From Amycolatopsis albispora (lineage in GTDB: Bacteria > Actinomycetota > Actinomycetes > Mycobacteriales > Pseudonocardiaceae), in contig NZ_CP015163.1 of the NCBI RefSeq assembly GCF_003312875.1, positions 1,984,001 through 2,048,000 of the forward strand: a stretch of 64,000 bases of DNA. Direction: 5' to 3'. Shown here one piece after another: positions 16,694-26,673 of the stretch; positions within the stretch are counted from its first letter, which is position 1, and each line of letters starts with the position of its first letter. A model generated the notes under the pieces. That model was given only the letters and a program-made list of their open reading frames with translations. It was not told the origin of the DNA and searched no databases. Both the position numbers and the translations under genes were made by a program.

Positions 16694-16782
16694 ACTGTCG
16701 CAGCTGTATCGCCGTTCGCGTAGCGGTATCGGAACCAATTTTTGGTACAGTCACCCTATCTACCGGGTTGTGCTTTAGGTTA

Positions 16783-18888
16783 TCACTGAACGACGAAACG
16801 CGTGGGTTCTTCAAGCACCTCTGCTGCCGCATCGACGTCCGCAAGCCGTGCTGCCAACGTAGCCATGGCGAGCCGGTGCGGCAGGGCCTCGCTGAACTTC
16901 AGCCCGTCCAGTGCTCGCTCGTCGATTTCTGGCAGGCACAGGCGCTGGGCGGCGTCCGCGACGCCCGAGTGCCACATATCCCGATCCAGGTCGGAACGGA
17001 GCCGGACGGACACGTCGTCGAACCGCTGCTTCTCGTCGGTCAGGTGCCCCAAGGTTGCGGTCAAGGTGGCGTTGGCGCGAAACCCCGCCCACGTCCACCA
17101 GCGCACGTCCAAGCCCTGCCTGCTGATCACCGTTCCACCGGGATGAACCGAGCCGATACGGTCTTCGCGCAGTTCCGCCATGACCCGCATGGCCCGCTGC
17201 GTCAGCTTCACCGGCGGGTCCTCGCCGAGCAGCACGTCGCGCGCGGTGCGGGAAAGATCGAATCCCACGCCACCGATGCCCGGGGTCATCCAGCGTGCGC
17301 GGCCTCCCGACTTGGCAGGCTCCACGAAACATCGGCGCCGTTTCCAGTCGATCCACGTGACCTTCCAGCTGCGTCCGCCCAGCAACAGCAAGCGGGGTCC
17401 GTCAACCTTTTCGGTGAGCAGCGCCGGATCGGTCCGACCGATCTCGCGGCGCCCTTCGAGGACGGTGAACTGCGGCGGAGCCGTGAACACCGCGGTCATC
17501 CCCATGAAGTGTTGGCGGCCGAAGCGACGTTCGGCCTCGTCGCCGATGAACAGGAGCTCACCGTCTTGGTCGAGGAACCCCTCCTCGACCAGGTGACGCG
17601 TGATCGGCTCCGCGCTGCGGTCGAACGGCGCGAGCTCGTTCCAAGCCTCGCTCCACAGCCTGTTGCCGAAGGAGTGCTCCTGCAGGCACAAGGCCAGAAT
17701 CTGCTGTGCGACGATGTGGCGAGGCTCAGGTGGTGCGTGCACCGGCTCGACGAAACCGCGGCTCCACAGCAGCACCAGCGCGTACGCCCACAGCAGCGAG
17801 TTCTCGTCAAGGGCGAGGAAGAGGCAGTTCCGAGTGCCGCCAGGTCGGCGACCCGTCCGGCCCAGGCGCTGCAAGAACGACGCCACGGTGGACGGGGCGT
17901 TGACCTGGATGACTCGGTCGAGGTCGCCGACGTCGATACCCAGCTCCAGGGTGGAGGTGGACACGATGACGCAGTCCCGCGCTTCGGCGAACGCCTTCTC
18001 GGCTTGTCTGCGTTCGTCGAGCGAAAGGGAAGCGTGCGAGAGGTAAGTCGTCACGCCCCGCTCACGCAGCGCGGCCCCGATTTCCTCGACCAACTGCCGC
18101 GAGTCGCAGAACACCAGCCGTTTTTCGCCGCGGTGCAGGGCAGCGATCACGGTGGCTGCGTTGTGCACCGAGCCGACGTAGTCGATCTCCAGGTCGCCTG
18201 GCGGCGTCGCCCCGGGCGCAGGTTTGGTGTCGGGGGCCACCACCCGACCTTCTCGTGTGGTGCGGTTCGACCCCTGCAACCACGTCACCAGCTCGTGCGG
18301 ATTGCCGACCGTCGCGGAAAGCCCGATGCGCTGGATCGGCACGCCGGCGATCCGCGTCAGGCGTTCGAGCACAGCGAGCAGGTGCCACCCGCGGTCGTCA
18401 CCGGCGAAAGCGTGCACCTCGTCGACCACGATCGCGCGTAAATCGGCGAAGAGCTGCGTGTGATCGACGTTGACGCTGACCAGCATTGCTTCGAGTGATT
18501 CGGGCGTGGTGAGCAGCAGGTCGGGTGGGTCGCGGAGGATCGCGCGACGGGCGCTTGCCGTGATGTCGCCGTGCCAGAGCCCGACCCGCCTGCCGAGCCA
18601 TGCAGCATAGGTCTCGAGCCTCGGCAACAGGTTGTTCAGCAACGCCTTGAGCGGGCACACGTAGAGCACCGACAGACCGGTCCAGCGATGTTCCTCCATC
18701 GCGCTCAGCAGCGGGAAGCAGGCCGCTTCCGTCTTGCCGCCGGCGGTCGGGGCGAGCAGCACCGCGTCCTGGCCGCCGAGGACCGGCTCAATCGCTTGCT
18801 CCTGCAGCGGTCGCAGCGACCGCCAGCCCAGGGTGTTGACGATGTGGTGCACCAGCGCCGGATGCAGCCGCGTCAACGCATGGGTCAC
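16783..18888 (-). CDS. brxHI: BrxHI, Lhr-like DEAD/DEAH helicase of type 2 BREX
   Basis: 701 aa. Superfamily 2 helicase: Q-motif-like LRPLQEQAI, Walker A APTAGGKT (46-53), DEVH box (156-159), SAT motif GLSATVGN, and the C-terminal RecA domain with STSTLELGIDVGDLD and QRLGRTGRRPGG. A winged-helix and beta-rich region follows, as in Lhr-type helicases. It is the last gene of the operon and its start overlaps the brxD stop, which is exactly the place of brxHI in type 2 BREX (Pgl) loci. In BREX its precise role is unsettled; it is presumed to move on nucleic acid during phage exclusion. Its 3' end is 89 nt from the IS5-family element. Confidence 0.88.
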   Translation of the reverse strand: MTHALTRLHPALVHHIVNTLGWRSLRPLQEQAIEPVLGGQDAVLLAPTAGGKTEAACFPLLSAMEEHRWTGLSVLYVCPLKALLNNLLPRLETYAAWLGRRVGLWHGDITASARRAILRDPPDLLLTTPESLEAMLVSVNVDHTQLFADLRAIVVDEVHAFAGDDRGWHLLAVLERLTRIAGVPIQRIGLSATVGNPHELVTWLQGSNRTTREGRVVAPDTKPAPGATPPGDLEIDYVGSVHNAATVIAALHRGEKRLVFCDSRQLVEEIGAALRERGVTTYLSHASLSLDERRQAEKAFAEARDCVIVSTSTLELGIDVGDLDRVIQVNAPSTVASFLQRLGRTGRRPGGTRNCLFLALDENSLLWAYALVLLWSRGFVEPVHAPPEPRHIVAQQILALCLQEHSFGNRLWSEAWNELAPFDRSAEPITRHLVEEGFLDQDGELLFIGDEAERRFGRQHFMGMTAVFTAPPQFTVLEGRREIGRTDPALLTEKVDGPRLLLLGGRSWKVTWIDWKRRRCFVEPAKSGGRARWMTPGIGGVGFDLSRTARDVLLGEDPPVKLTQRAMRVMAELREDRIGSVHPGGTVISRQGLDVRWWTWAGFRANATLTATLGHLTDEKQRFDDVSVRLRSDLDRDMWHSGVADAAQRLCLPEIDERALDGLKFSEALPHRLAMATLAARLADVDAAAEVLEEPTRFVVQ

Positions 18889-20207
18889 GGCAATTCCAGG
18901 TCGACGTCGTCCGCGCTCGCGGCGGCGTTGCGCTCGGACTCGGTCAGCTCCGTGCTCGACACGGTCAGCGCGTAATGGACTCGGGGGTCGAAGTCCCCGA
19001 ACTCGTCGACGCGGTCCAGCACGTCGGCCACGAGCTTGCGCAGGTACAGCCGCGGCGCGACGCCCACCTTGCCGCCGAGTTGACCGGTCAGCGCCGAAGC
19101 CAGGCTCCGCAGGTACGCGTCGTCGACCACGGTGGCGATCCGGTCAGGATGCTGCGCGACGCTCGCATACAGCTCGCGAACCCGTTGGCCCAGCTCGACG
19201 AGCCGATCCAAGTCGAAACCCAGCAGCCGCAACTGCACGGCGCGTGGCGAGTCGAACCGGGCGTCGGTGCCGAAGTCCGTTGCCAGCCGTTGAGCCAGCG
19301 GTGGCAGGCGCTGCACACCTTGCTGGCCGTCGAAGAACGCCGGTGTCCCCGTCATGATGACGAAGAGCCCGGGGAATCGACCGGCGTCGATTTCGTCGAG
19401 CAGCTGCCGGAGCGCGTTGAGGCCCTTCTCTCGCACGTCGCCGCGCACGCGCTGCAGCGTTTCGGTCTCGTCCAGCACGACGAGGAGACCGGGGTGCCCG
19501 CAGTCCCGCAACACGGTGAGCAGTCCCTGGAGGAAGCCGAGCGCCCCGAAATGGTCGAGGTCCCCGCGCACCCCGGCGGTCCGGCGAGCGGCCGCGGCGA
19601 CCGACTTCTGCCCTCCGAGCCACGCGATGAGGGCCTCCGCAGTGGGGTTGTCCCCGGCGGTCACGGCCTGCTGGTAGCCCCGCAGCGCCGCGGCGAAGGC
19701 GGGGGTGGTCCGAGCTACTTCCGCAAGACGCTGCTCCATCAGCCGTTCGACTGCCGCGGCCAACGCCTTCTCATCGTCCTCGGCGACGTCACCGGCCTCG
19801 ATGACCTGTTCCTCGAGGGTGTAGAGCCAGGAGTCGACGACGGCCCGCAGTGCGCTGGGCTGGTGGCTGGCTGTGGTCAGCCGCTCGGTGAGGCGTCGGT
19901 AGACGGTCTCCAGCCGGTGCAGCGGTGTCTCGGTCTCGGAAATCTGGATCTCGGTGGTCGCGAGTCCTCGTCGTTTTGCGCGTTCTGCCAGCCAGCGTGT
20001 GAAGAACGTTTTTCCGGACCCGTACTCACCGCGCACGGCGTGGAAGGTCGCGCCCCCGCGCGCCACGGTGGCGAGATCCTCGTCCATCGCGCAGACGAAC
20101 CGGTCCAAACCCACCGCGAGCAGGTCGAGTCCCGACTGCGGCACCGTGCCGCGCCGCAGGGCGTCCACTGCCTCGCGTCGCCGCGCCTCGCTGGCTTGTA
20201 CGGTCAT
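18885..20207 (-). CDS. brxD: BrxD, P-loop ATPase of type 2 BREX
   Basis: 440 aa. Walker A GEYGSGKT (60-67) inside FHAVRGEYGSGKTFFTRWLA and Walker B LLVVLDETE, then GLFVIMTGTPAFFDG as sensor strand. This is the DUF2791/BrxD-type AAA-like ATPase. The C-terminus (VAPRLYLRKLVADVLDRVDE) is also family-like. The ATG overlaps the stop of pglZ in an ATGA and its own stop overlaps the brxHI start, so expression is coupled. BrxD is a regular part of type 2 BREX, next to brxHI; its biochemical role is not established. Confidence 0.88.
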   Translation of the reverse strand: MTVQASEARRREAVDALRRGTVPQSGLDLLAVGLDRFVCAMDEDLATVARGGATFHAVRGEYGSGKTFFTRWLAERAKRRGLATTEIQISETETPLHRLETVYRRLTERLTTASHQPSALRAVVDSWLYTLEEQVIEAGDVAEDDEKALAAAVERLMEQRLAEVARTTPAFAAALRGYQQAVTAGDNPTAEALIAWLGGQKSVAAAARRTAGVRGDLDHFGALGFLQGLLTVLRDCGHPGLLVVLDETETLQRVRGDVREKGLNALRQLLDEIDAGRFPGLFVIMTGTPAFFDGQQGVQRLPPLAQRLATDFGTDARFDSPRAVQLRLLGFDLDRLVELGQRVRELYASVAQHPDRIATVVDDAYLRSLASALTGQLGGKVGVAPRLYLRKLVADVLDRVDEFGDFDPRVHYALTVSSTELTESERNAAASADDVDLELP

Positions 20208-22876
20208 CGCACTCGCACTCCGAACTGCGTCTGCAACATTTCTCGATCAAGCTTGACACTGCGATCCCCGTCGCGCAGCGTCAGCACCGGGTAACCATCG
20301 ACGTTCACCAAACGCTCCAGAGTCCTGACGAAGAATTCTGGGCGGCGCGCGGCCCGGCCGGCCCGTTCCGCGACCGCGCTGAGCGAAAGCGACCCGTCCG
20401 CTTCGAGCAACGCATCGATCACCGCCGCCACGACCTGCTTGTCCGGCGCCTTCGGGACGAAAGCCCGTTGGGCGGCATAGAGATCGGTGGCCACGACCCG
20501 GGTACCGACGGATTCGTCCGGCGCCTCCACCGCGAACAGCGGTACGGCCGGTTCCGGCTCGGGCTTGCGTCGGCCGGGCTTGCGAGCCGGCGCAGGTTGC
20601 TCCGGAAGCACCGTTCGCCGTGGCTCCCACCAAGCGGGGGTCACAGCTTCGGGCGACAGAATGTGCCACCCGGCCGGTACGAGTTCGTCGGACGGCAGGA
20701 GGACGAGGACGGGCACGATCATCTCGGCGAGCGAGGCGCCGCCGTGGTAGCCGGACTTCCGGGAGGTGTAGCGGATGTCCTCGCGCCACGGCACGGTCAC
20801 CCGGCCGCCGAGCAGCACGCGGGGTCCAGCCAGCTCGATCTCGTCGTCGCCCGCCGGACCGGTGCGCCATCGGGCCGACGTCCCCTCGGCCTTCGATGGC
20901 TTCTCCGTCGATGACCGTTCCAGGACGTGTCCGTGGTCGGCGACGAGCACAACCGGCCGCCCGTATCCCCGTGCGGCGTCGAGGAGCTCGGGCAGGTACG
21001 TGATGTCGCGCGTCGACCAGCCGGCGCGCTCGCCCTCCTTGCCGTGGTCCAGCGCGTCGTCGATCGTGTTGAGGACGACACCGACGACACCGTCGCCGGC
21101 GAGTGCGGTCAGCAGTCTCTCGGAGAGCCGCTGGCCGGCTTCGCCCGCCAGGTCGTTCTTGTGGAACAGCGCGGCTTCGCGCCGGTGCTTGCGCCAGAAC
21201 GCGGCGAAACCGGCACGCTCGACCGATTGGTCACCGACGCTCGGCACACCGGAAAGCAGGCTTGCGCGGCCCGCACGGGTCACCGAAGGGAACACCGTCA
21301 CCGCGGCGACGCGTTCACCCTGACGTGGCGAGGCTTCACGCCAACCACCGGCGGCGGTTTCCTCGCCGATCGCGGCGCCAATCGCGGTAGTCATCCCGTC
21401 GAGGACGATCACCAGCGGCGTGCGCCGGCTCGCCACAGGGCGAACGACGGTGTCGAGGACGTCCTCGATCAAGAGGCAACCACCAGGGTTGGTGCCGGAC
21501 GCGCGGGGAACCCAGCTGGCCAGCTGCGCGGCGAACTGCTCGTCGAGCCGGTCGCGCCGGTTGCGGGCAGCCTGGTGGAGCGCCCGGTACGCCTGAGCGA
21601 CGGCGGGATCGCCTCCGGTGTCGCCGACCCACAACGTCGTCAGGGCGCGGTCCACCCACGCCCAGTCCATGACCTGCCGGTTCGCGGCGAGCGCGGCGGA
21701 GCCGACGTCCGGAAGCGGCAATGCGAGCCATCGGTGGACCCGTACTGCCATCTCCGCCGTTTTGAGGCGTTCCGGCTCCAGCCGCGCCAGCCCGTGGTCA
21801 CGGGCTTCGTCGAGTGCCCGTTCGACCGCGGTGATGCTGCTCTTGACAGGGGTCGGTGACAGCGCACCCGCCAGCGTGCCCAGCGCGGCTGCGTAGCTGG
21901 ACGGAAGGAACCGGCTGTCGCGAAGAGCTTCGGTGAGGTGCGCGCTCGCGGCGAGCTGATCGGCGCGGTTCGCGACGTCGGTGATCCGCTCCCGGGCGAG
22001 CCTCCCACCGGACTCGGCCTCGCTGAGCCAGCGCTCCAACGTTCCCTCGACCGCGTCGGTGAAGGCGCGCAACGCCGGCGGCCGGACACCTGCCAGCAGC
22101 CCGCCGAAGGCGAGCGCGGCTTCCGGGGAGGCGTCCGGACGGGTCGCGACCGTGCCGACCAGGCCGAGCGGCATGGCGTCGGCTGCCTTTCCCGCGGCCG
22201 CCAGCCGCAGGACGATCGGAGCGACTTCGCCGACCGAACCGGCCAACCAGTCGGTCATTCCGGCCTGCTCGGCTGCGGGGAAGCGCGCGAACCGGTTCGG
22301 CCCGGTCGGATCGAGCGACCAGGCGAGCAGGGCGCCGGCATCAAGCGCGTCCTCGCGCAACGTGCCGATACCAAGCCGGGCACCGATCAGCGAGCGCATG
22401 GCTGTGTCGCGCGTGAGCACCGACCCGCTGCGGGGCCAACCACCCGCCGGTTCAGCGTCCAGCAGCGCGTCGATCAGCCACGGCTCGGCGCGGACGCGCG
22501 GGTCGAGGTCCGCTGCACCGAATCGCTGCGCCACGATGCTGGCGCGGTCCGCGGTGCGGGTGGAGCGCCCGAGCGCGTATCCCCGGATGTCCCAGCCGAG
22601 CTGGGCGTCGTCGACGCTCGTGGTCACCACGAGGACATCGTCGGCGCCCCGTTCGGTCTGGTGCTGCTGCCACGCTTCGACAATCCCGAGCACCGAGTGC
22701 TGATCGGTGATGTATACCCGTTTGTGGTCTTGCTCGGTGCTCAAGACGAAGTCGCTGCTCCCGTCCTCGTACCGGCCGTAGATCAGCACGAGTCGGTGCT
22801 CCTTGGCCTGCGGCAGCCAGCCCGCGAGCAAGGTTTCGATCATCCGCTTGGTCAGCTGCGGCGTGGCGGTAGTCAC
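20204..22876 (-). CDS. pglZ: PglZ, alkaline-phosphatase-superfamily protein of BREX
   Basis: 890 aa from GTG 22876, which follows GAGGA and lies 2 nt after the pglY stop. The PglZ domain occupies the C-terminal half: LVIVLDGMTTAIG (metal-binding Asp), VFPSVTRAGRASLLSG (nucleophile Thr/Ser region), VVLNTIDDALDHG and VVLVADHGHVLERS (Asp-His metal ligands), then WREDIRYTSRKSGYHGGASL and EMIVPVLVLLP. PglZ is the hallmark protein of all BREX systems and in Streptomyces Pgl is needed for protection and to balance PglX. The N-terminal half is helical and not obviously related to other families. Position 4 in the operon matches type 2 BREX. Confidence 0.93.
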   Translation of the reverse strand: MTTATPQLTKRMIETLLAGWLPQAKEHRLVLIYGRYEDGSSDFVLSTEQDHKRVYITDQHSVLGIVEAWQQHQTERGADDVLVVTTSVDDAQLGWDIRGYALGRSTRTADRASIVAQRFGAADLDPRVRAEPWLIDALLDAEPAGGWPRSGSVLTRDTAMRSLIGARLGIGTLREDALDAGALLAWSLDPTGPNRFARFPAAEQAGMTDWLAGSVGEVAPIVLRLAAAGKAADAMPLGLVGTVATRPDASPEAALAFGGLLAGVRPPALRAFTDAVEGTLERWLSEAESGGRLARERITDVANRADQLAASAHLTEALRDSRFLPSSYAAALGTLAGALSPTPVKSSITAVERALDEARDHGLARLEPERLKTAEMAVRVHRWLALPLPDVGSAALAANRQVMDWAWVDRALTTLWVGDTGGDPAVAQAYRALHQAARNRRDRLDEQFAAQLASWVPRASGTNPGGCLLIEDVLDTVVRPVASRRTPLVIVLDGMTTAIGAAIGEETAAGGWREASPRQGERVAAVTVFPSVTRAGRASLLSGVPSVGDQSVERAGFAAFWRKHRREAALFHKNDLAGEAGQRLSERLLTALAGDGVVGVVLNTIDDALDHGKEGERAGWSTRDITYLPELLDAARGYGRPVVLVADHGHVLERSSTEKPSKAEGTSARWRTGPAGDDEIELAGPRVLLGGRVTVPWREDIRYTSRKSGYHGGASLAEMIVPVLVLLPSDELVPAGWHILSPEAVTPAWWEPRRTVLPEQPAPARKPGRRKPEPEPAVPLFAVEAPDESVGTRVVATDLYAAQRAFVPKAPDKQVVAAVIDALLEADGSLSLSAVAERAGRAARRPEFFVRTLERLVNVDGYPVLTLRDGDRSVKLDREMLQTQFGVRVR

Positions 22877-22878
22877 GA

Positions 22879-25800
22879 TCAGTCCTCGCCCGCGATGCGC
22901 CACTCAAGAACGATATCGACGCCGGGGTGGTCCTTCGCGTAGTCGCGAATCTCGGTTGAGAAGTCGTCCAGAATCGCTTGCAGCTGCTGCTCGACCACGC
23001 TGGCCGTGATCCGGCGCGCGGCCGGCTTCGCCCGGCCGCCGGCCGATTCTGGGTGCTCCGTCGGATGAGAAGACGGAGCGTCCTGCGGGAAACTCGGCTG
23101 TTTCGGTGACGGGGTCGGCACTGGGAGAGGGGCCGTCACGGCGGCAAGTCGTGCGGCTTCCTCGATCAGTGCGATGGCACGGCGGCGGATATCGCCCAGT
23201 ACCGGAGCCAGCGAGTGAGTGAACTCGTCGCTGGCGGCAGTGTCGCTGATATCGTCCAGCAGCCGCCGGGCCTGAACGCCGACGGCGTCTTCCCGCTCGA
23301 CGAACCGGCGCACGGACTCGACGAGGTTCCAGTCAACCCGGTCGAGCGCGTCGAGCACCTGCGGTGCTGTGGCGATGGCATTGCCAAGCACCTGGTCGTT
23401 CACGTCGTCGTGGCCTGCGCCGGCCAGTTCGCGCACGATCGCCATGGCATCGCGAGTGGCCGACAGTCGGGCGAGCAGATTGGCGGCGTAGCGCGCGATC
23501 GTGATGCGAGCGGCGGTCGCGGGCACACCCAGCTGATCGGCCCGCGTCTCCAGCGCCCGGCGGAGGTTGTTGACCGCTGTCTCCAGGCTCGTCACCTTCT
23601 CGCGCACGTCGGACGCGAGGCGGGTGACGTTGCGGGCGACCAGATGTTCAGGCACGTTTACCCCGAGCAGCGCCGACGCCCGAGCGCGCGCAGTGGCGAA
23701 TTCGTCCGCCGATGGGAGTTCCTGAGCCCGCAACGCGTGCCCGGGACCGATCTTGTCCAGCTCCGGGGCCTCGCGCAGCGGCGAACCGTGCAAGACCCAG
23801 GCGCGGTCGGACAGCAGAGCGTAGGTCGCGATGATCAGGTTGGCGACAACCTTGTCCAACCCGGTGTAGCCGAGCTCCTCGATCCACGAGCGGATGTTCT
23901 CGACGGAGTAATCGCCGTCCACACCGCGCTGTCCGGCCGCCTGGTCGATGCGGCGACGCCACTCTGCGGAGACGTTGAGCGGCCCGTCGGAGACCTCGCC
24001 GAGCTCGAGCGGATGCACGATCCGCCGAACCAGCGCCAGCTCTGACCGGTCGACCACGATGCGCCGCTTGCCCTCCTCCATCGCCTGCGTGATCCAGCCG
24101 AGGACGGTCTTGAGCTCGCCGACGGTGATCGGCTTGCGGTTCCCGGTCGTGTCGAAGTCCGGGTGCTTCGGGTACAGCGCGGAGAACAGGCCGTCCGCGA
24201 GGGTGAGCCCGTTCTGCTCGAAGCCTGCGCCAGCGGCCAGCCGTGGTGTGTGGCCCGGCCACAGGGAGAGCACGTGTCCCTCCTCGCCGACCTGCGCACC
24301 GAGCGTGGACTCCTCGGCCCGCGCAATGCCGTAGACCTGCATCAGGGACGCCGTGAGCTGTGATTCGAGGGTGTCGGCCTGGGCCTGCAGCTGGTGGCGG
24401 ATCTTGACCCGGTTGTCCGCGGACATCTCCCCCGCGTAGTCGTCGAGCCGGTTGCGCTCGAGCAGGTAGTGGATCTTGAGCAGTCGCCCCAGCTGGTTGG
24501 ACTTCTGCGCCGACAGGAAATGCGGGATCCAGGTGATAGTGGCTGCGGCGAAGCCCTCACGCCGGAGCCGGTTCACCCGCGCGACGTCGTCGCTCGGTGG
24601 GTGGCCGTGCTGGTCGAAGGGGTAGTCGAGGATGATCCTGATCCGCCCCGGCACGCTGGGGCTGAACTGCACGTCCGGCAGGTCCTGGCTGTCACGGATG
24701 TTGGCGAACACGAACTCCGCGGTGCGACGCGTGCCCTTCCACACAACCTCGCGGTCGCAGACGAACTCCTCGACGTCGCGGATGCCGAGCTTCCTCCACA
24801 GCTGGCGCTTGGTCCAGATCCGGCGGGCGCCGATCGAGTCCTGCTCGCCGACGGCGTCCAGTAGCGGTTCGATGTCCAAATCGGACAGTTGCAGGCGGAA
24901 CACCGGGTCCTCGTCGCCTTCGGAGCGCAGCTCGCCGAATTCCGCGGCCAGCTCGCGCAGCCGGGTGACCACCATCGTCCCGGGCGCGACGGTGCGCGAG
25001 CGGATGGAGCCGTGGTTCAAGGCGGCCAACCGTGCCCCGGTCAACCGCGCCAGCGCGGACACGTCCGGCGCCAGCGCGGCCAGCATCAGCGTCTTGACGA
25101 ACCGGTCGTCGGCGACGAACCGCATGTCGGTCTCACTGCCGTACTTCTCCAACAGGTACGCCCGCACCTTCGCGTGGAACCGGTGCGCTGCGGCGGATTC
25201 CTGCCGCAACCGCTCGGTGAAGGCTTCCCCGATACCGTCGGCGAGGACATCCCAAAGATCACCCAGCGGGATCAGCTCGCCGAGCCTCATGTCGGCGCGG
25301 CGCCGGTACAGCATCTCCTGCAAGAGCTTCAGGCCGGTGCGTTCGCGCTGGAGGGCTCCAGATAGCGCGACGAGCACGTTGAGCAGAACGGGGGAAAGCG
25401 GGTAGACGGCGCGGAAATCTGTCCAGTCGGCGCCGGTGGCGCCGTTGGCGTCCAGCAGGACGTCGCGCACGGCCGAGTTCGTCGACTCGATGGCCGTGAA
25501 CGCACCTTCTAACGCGGTTTTCGCTTGGGGTGTCTTCGGTTTGAGGACGCGTTCCTTGATGATCGCCGGCAGGTTGCGGTCTTCCAGTGACACGATGTCG
25601 AACCGCTCGGCCAGGTACTGCACCTGCGCCTCGAGGTTCTTCACGTCCGCACCGGTGACGTCCTCGCCGACCAACTTGGACAGGTCCCGCTGCCGGGAGA
25701 TGAAGGAGACGATCGGCAGCGCGCGGTCGGCGTTGCCGGATTCGATCAGCTTGACGAGCTTGCTGACCTGCGTGTTGACGAACTCCTGGTCGGCCATGTG

Positions 25801-26673
25801 GGCCTGCAGCCAGAGGATCAGCTCGTCTAGGAAGAGGACAAGCCCGTCGTAGCCGAGGCCGCGGGCGTGGCGGCTGATCACTGACAGGCCGTCCTCCAGG
25901 GGGAGGAACGCCTCGGCATCGCCCGTGGCACCACGACTGTACGCCGACATTGGTCCGGACAGCAGCGCCGAGACCAAGGCCTCGCGCACCGGGTCGCCCG
26001 CGGGAGCGCTGAACGCATGATCGAGTTTGGCGGACGTCCAGGTGCGGACGGTGGTGCCCTCGATGACGTCCAGGTCGTCGACGTCGTCGAGGACGTCGTC
26101 CGCGGTGGCCGGCGCTTCGCTGCCCAGCCACTCGGCAAACCGCGCGTCGTCGCCGAGAAACTCCCGCTGTCCTCGAGCGTTGTGGAGCATCGCATCGGCG
26201 CGGTAGACAGCCGGGGTGCCCTTTTTCGGGTGCAGTCGGCGCACGGTGCTGACGTAGCCGCCGAGGATAGCCGAGTCGATGTCGGTGGCACCGACCAGGT
26301 GGTAAGGCACCATGAGAAACTTCTTGCCTCGCAGCCACTCGTCGTGCTCGGCGATCACCGGCTGCAGCCCGGCCTTGGCGCGGGCGACCGGGTCGTTGTT
26401 GAGCACCGCGTGCAGCACGGTCAGGAAGTGGCTCTTACCGGAACCGAACGAGCCGTGCAGGTACGCCGCATGGGAAGCACCGTCCCGCACGGCGGCGCGC
26501 ACGATCGACAGCGCCTTGCCGAACGCCTGCTGGAGCTGATCGGTCACCACGTACTCGGCGACGCGGGCGTCGGTCTCGACGAAACCCTTGGTGAGGTCGA
26601 TCTTGAAGTCGCCGGCGTGGACGGAGTCCGGGATGTCGATGACGTCCCGCAGGTACATCTCGGCTCCGCTCAC
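22879..26673 (-). CDS. pglY: PglY, large P-loop ATPase of type 2 BREX
   Basis: 1,264 aa. Walker A in [20 protein letters not shown] (73-81) near the N-terminus, then a long region with [15 protein letters not shown] as Walker B, typical of the PglY/BrxC-like DUF6079 ATPases. The C-terminal third is helical, with a Pro/Ser-rich linker ([20 protein letters not shown]) before the last 60 residues. The start overlaps the pglX stop in a GTGA; a second candidate ATG lies five codons in. In Streptomyces Pgl, ATP binding by PglY is needed for phage resistance. This is the third gene of the operon, as expected. Confidence 0.92.
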   Translation of the reverse strand: MSGAEMYLRDVIDIPDSVHAGDFKIDLTKGFVETDARVAEYVVTDQLQQAFGKALSIVRAAVRDGASHAAYLHGSFGSGKSHFLTVLHAVLNNDPVARAKAGLQPVIAEHDEWLRGKKFLMVPYHLVGATDIDSAILGGYVSTVRRLHPKKGTPAVYRADAMLHNARGQREFLGDDARFAEWLGSEAPATADDVLDDVDDLDVIEGTTVRTWTSAKLDHAFSAPAGDPVREALVSALLSGPMSAYSRGATGDAEAFLPLEDGLSVISRHARGLGYDGLVLFLDELILWLQAHMADQEFVNTQVSKLVKLIESGNADRALPIVSFISRQRDLSKLVGEDVTGADVKNLEAQVQYLAERFDIVSLEDRNLPAIIKERVLKPKTPQAKTALEGAFTAIESTNSAVRDVLLDANGATGADWTDFRAVYPLSPVLLNVLVALSGALQRERTGLKLLQEMLYRRRADMRLGELIPLGDLWDVLADGIGEAFTERLRQESAAAHRFHAKVRAYLLEKYGSETDMRFVADDRFVKTLMLAALAPDVSALARLTGARLAALNHGSIRSRTVAPGTMVVTRLRELAAEFGELRSEGDEDPVFRLQLSDLDIEPLLDAVGEQDSIGARRIWTKRQLWRKLGIRDVEEFVCDREVVWKGTRRTAEFVFANIRDSQDLPDVQFSPSVPGRIRIILDYPFDQHGHPPSDDVARVNRLRREGFAAATITWIPHFLSAQKSNQLGRLLKIHYLLERNRLDDYAGEMSADNRVKIRHQLQAQADTLESQLTASLMQVYGIARAEESTLGAQVGEEGHVLSLWPGHTPRLAAGAGFEQNGLTLADGLFSALYPKHPDFDTTGNRKPITVGELKTVLGWITQAMEEGKRRIVVDRSELALVRRIVHPLELGEVSDGPLNVSAEWRRRIDQAAGQRGVDGDYSVENIRSWIEELGYTGLDKVVANLIIATYALLSDRAWVLHGSPLREAPELDKIGPGHALRAQELPSADEFATARARASALLGVNVPEHLVARNVTRLASDVREKVTSLETAVNNLRRALETRADQLGVPATAARITIARYAANLLARLSATRDAMAIVRELAGAGHDDVNDQVLGNAIATAPQVLDALDRVDWNLVESVRRFVEREDAVGVQARRLLDDISDTAASDEFTHSLAPVLGDIRRRAIALIEEAARLAAVTAPLPVPTPSPKQPSFPQDAPSSHPTEHPESAGGRAKPAARRITASVVEQQLQAILDDFSTEIRDYAKDHPGVDIVLEWRIAGED

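Noticed and set aside
12421..18888. DISARM system (helicase plus PLD protein)
   Set aside because: DISARM needs a DUF1998 protein and a methyltransferase with a separate PLD gene; here the PLD is fused to a COG1112 helicase and the other helicase belongs to BREX.
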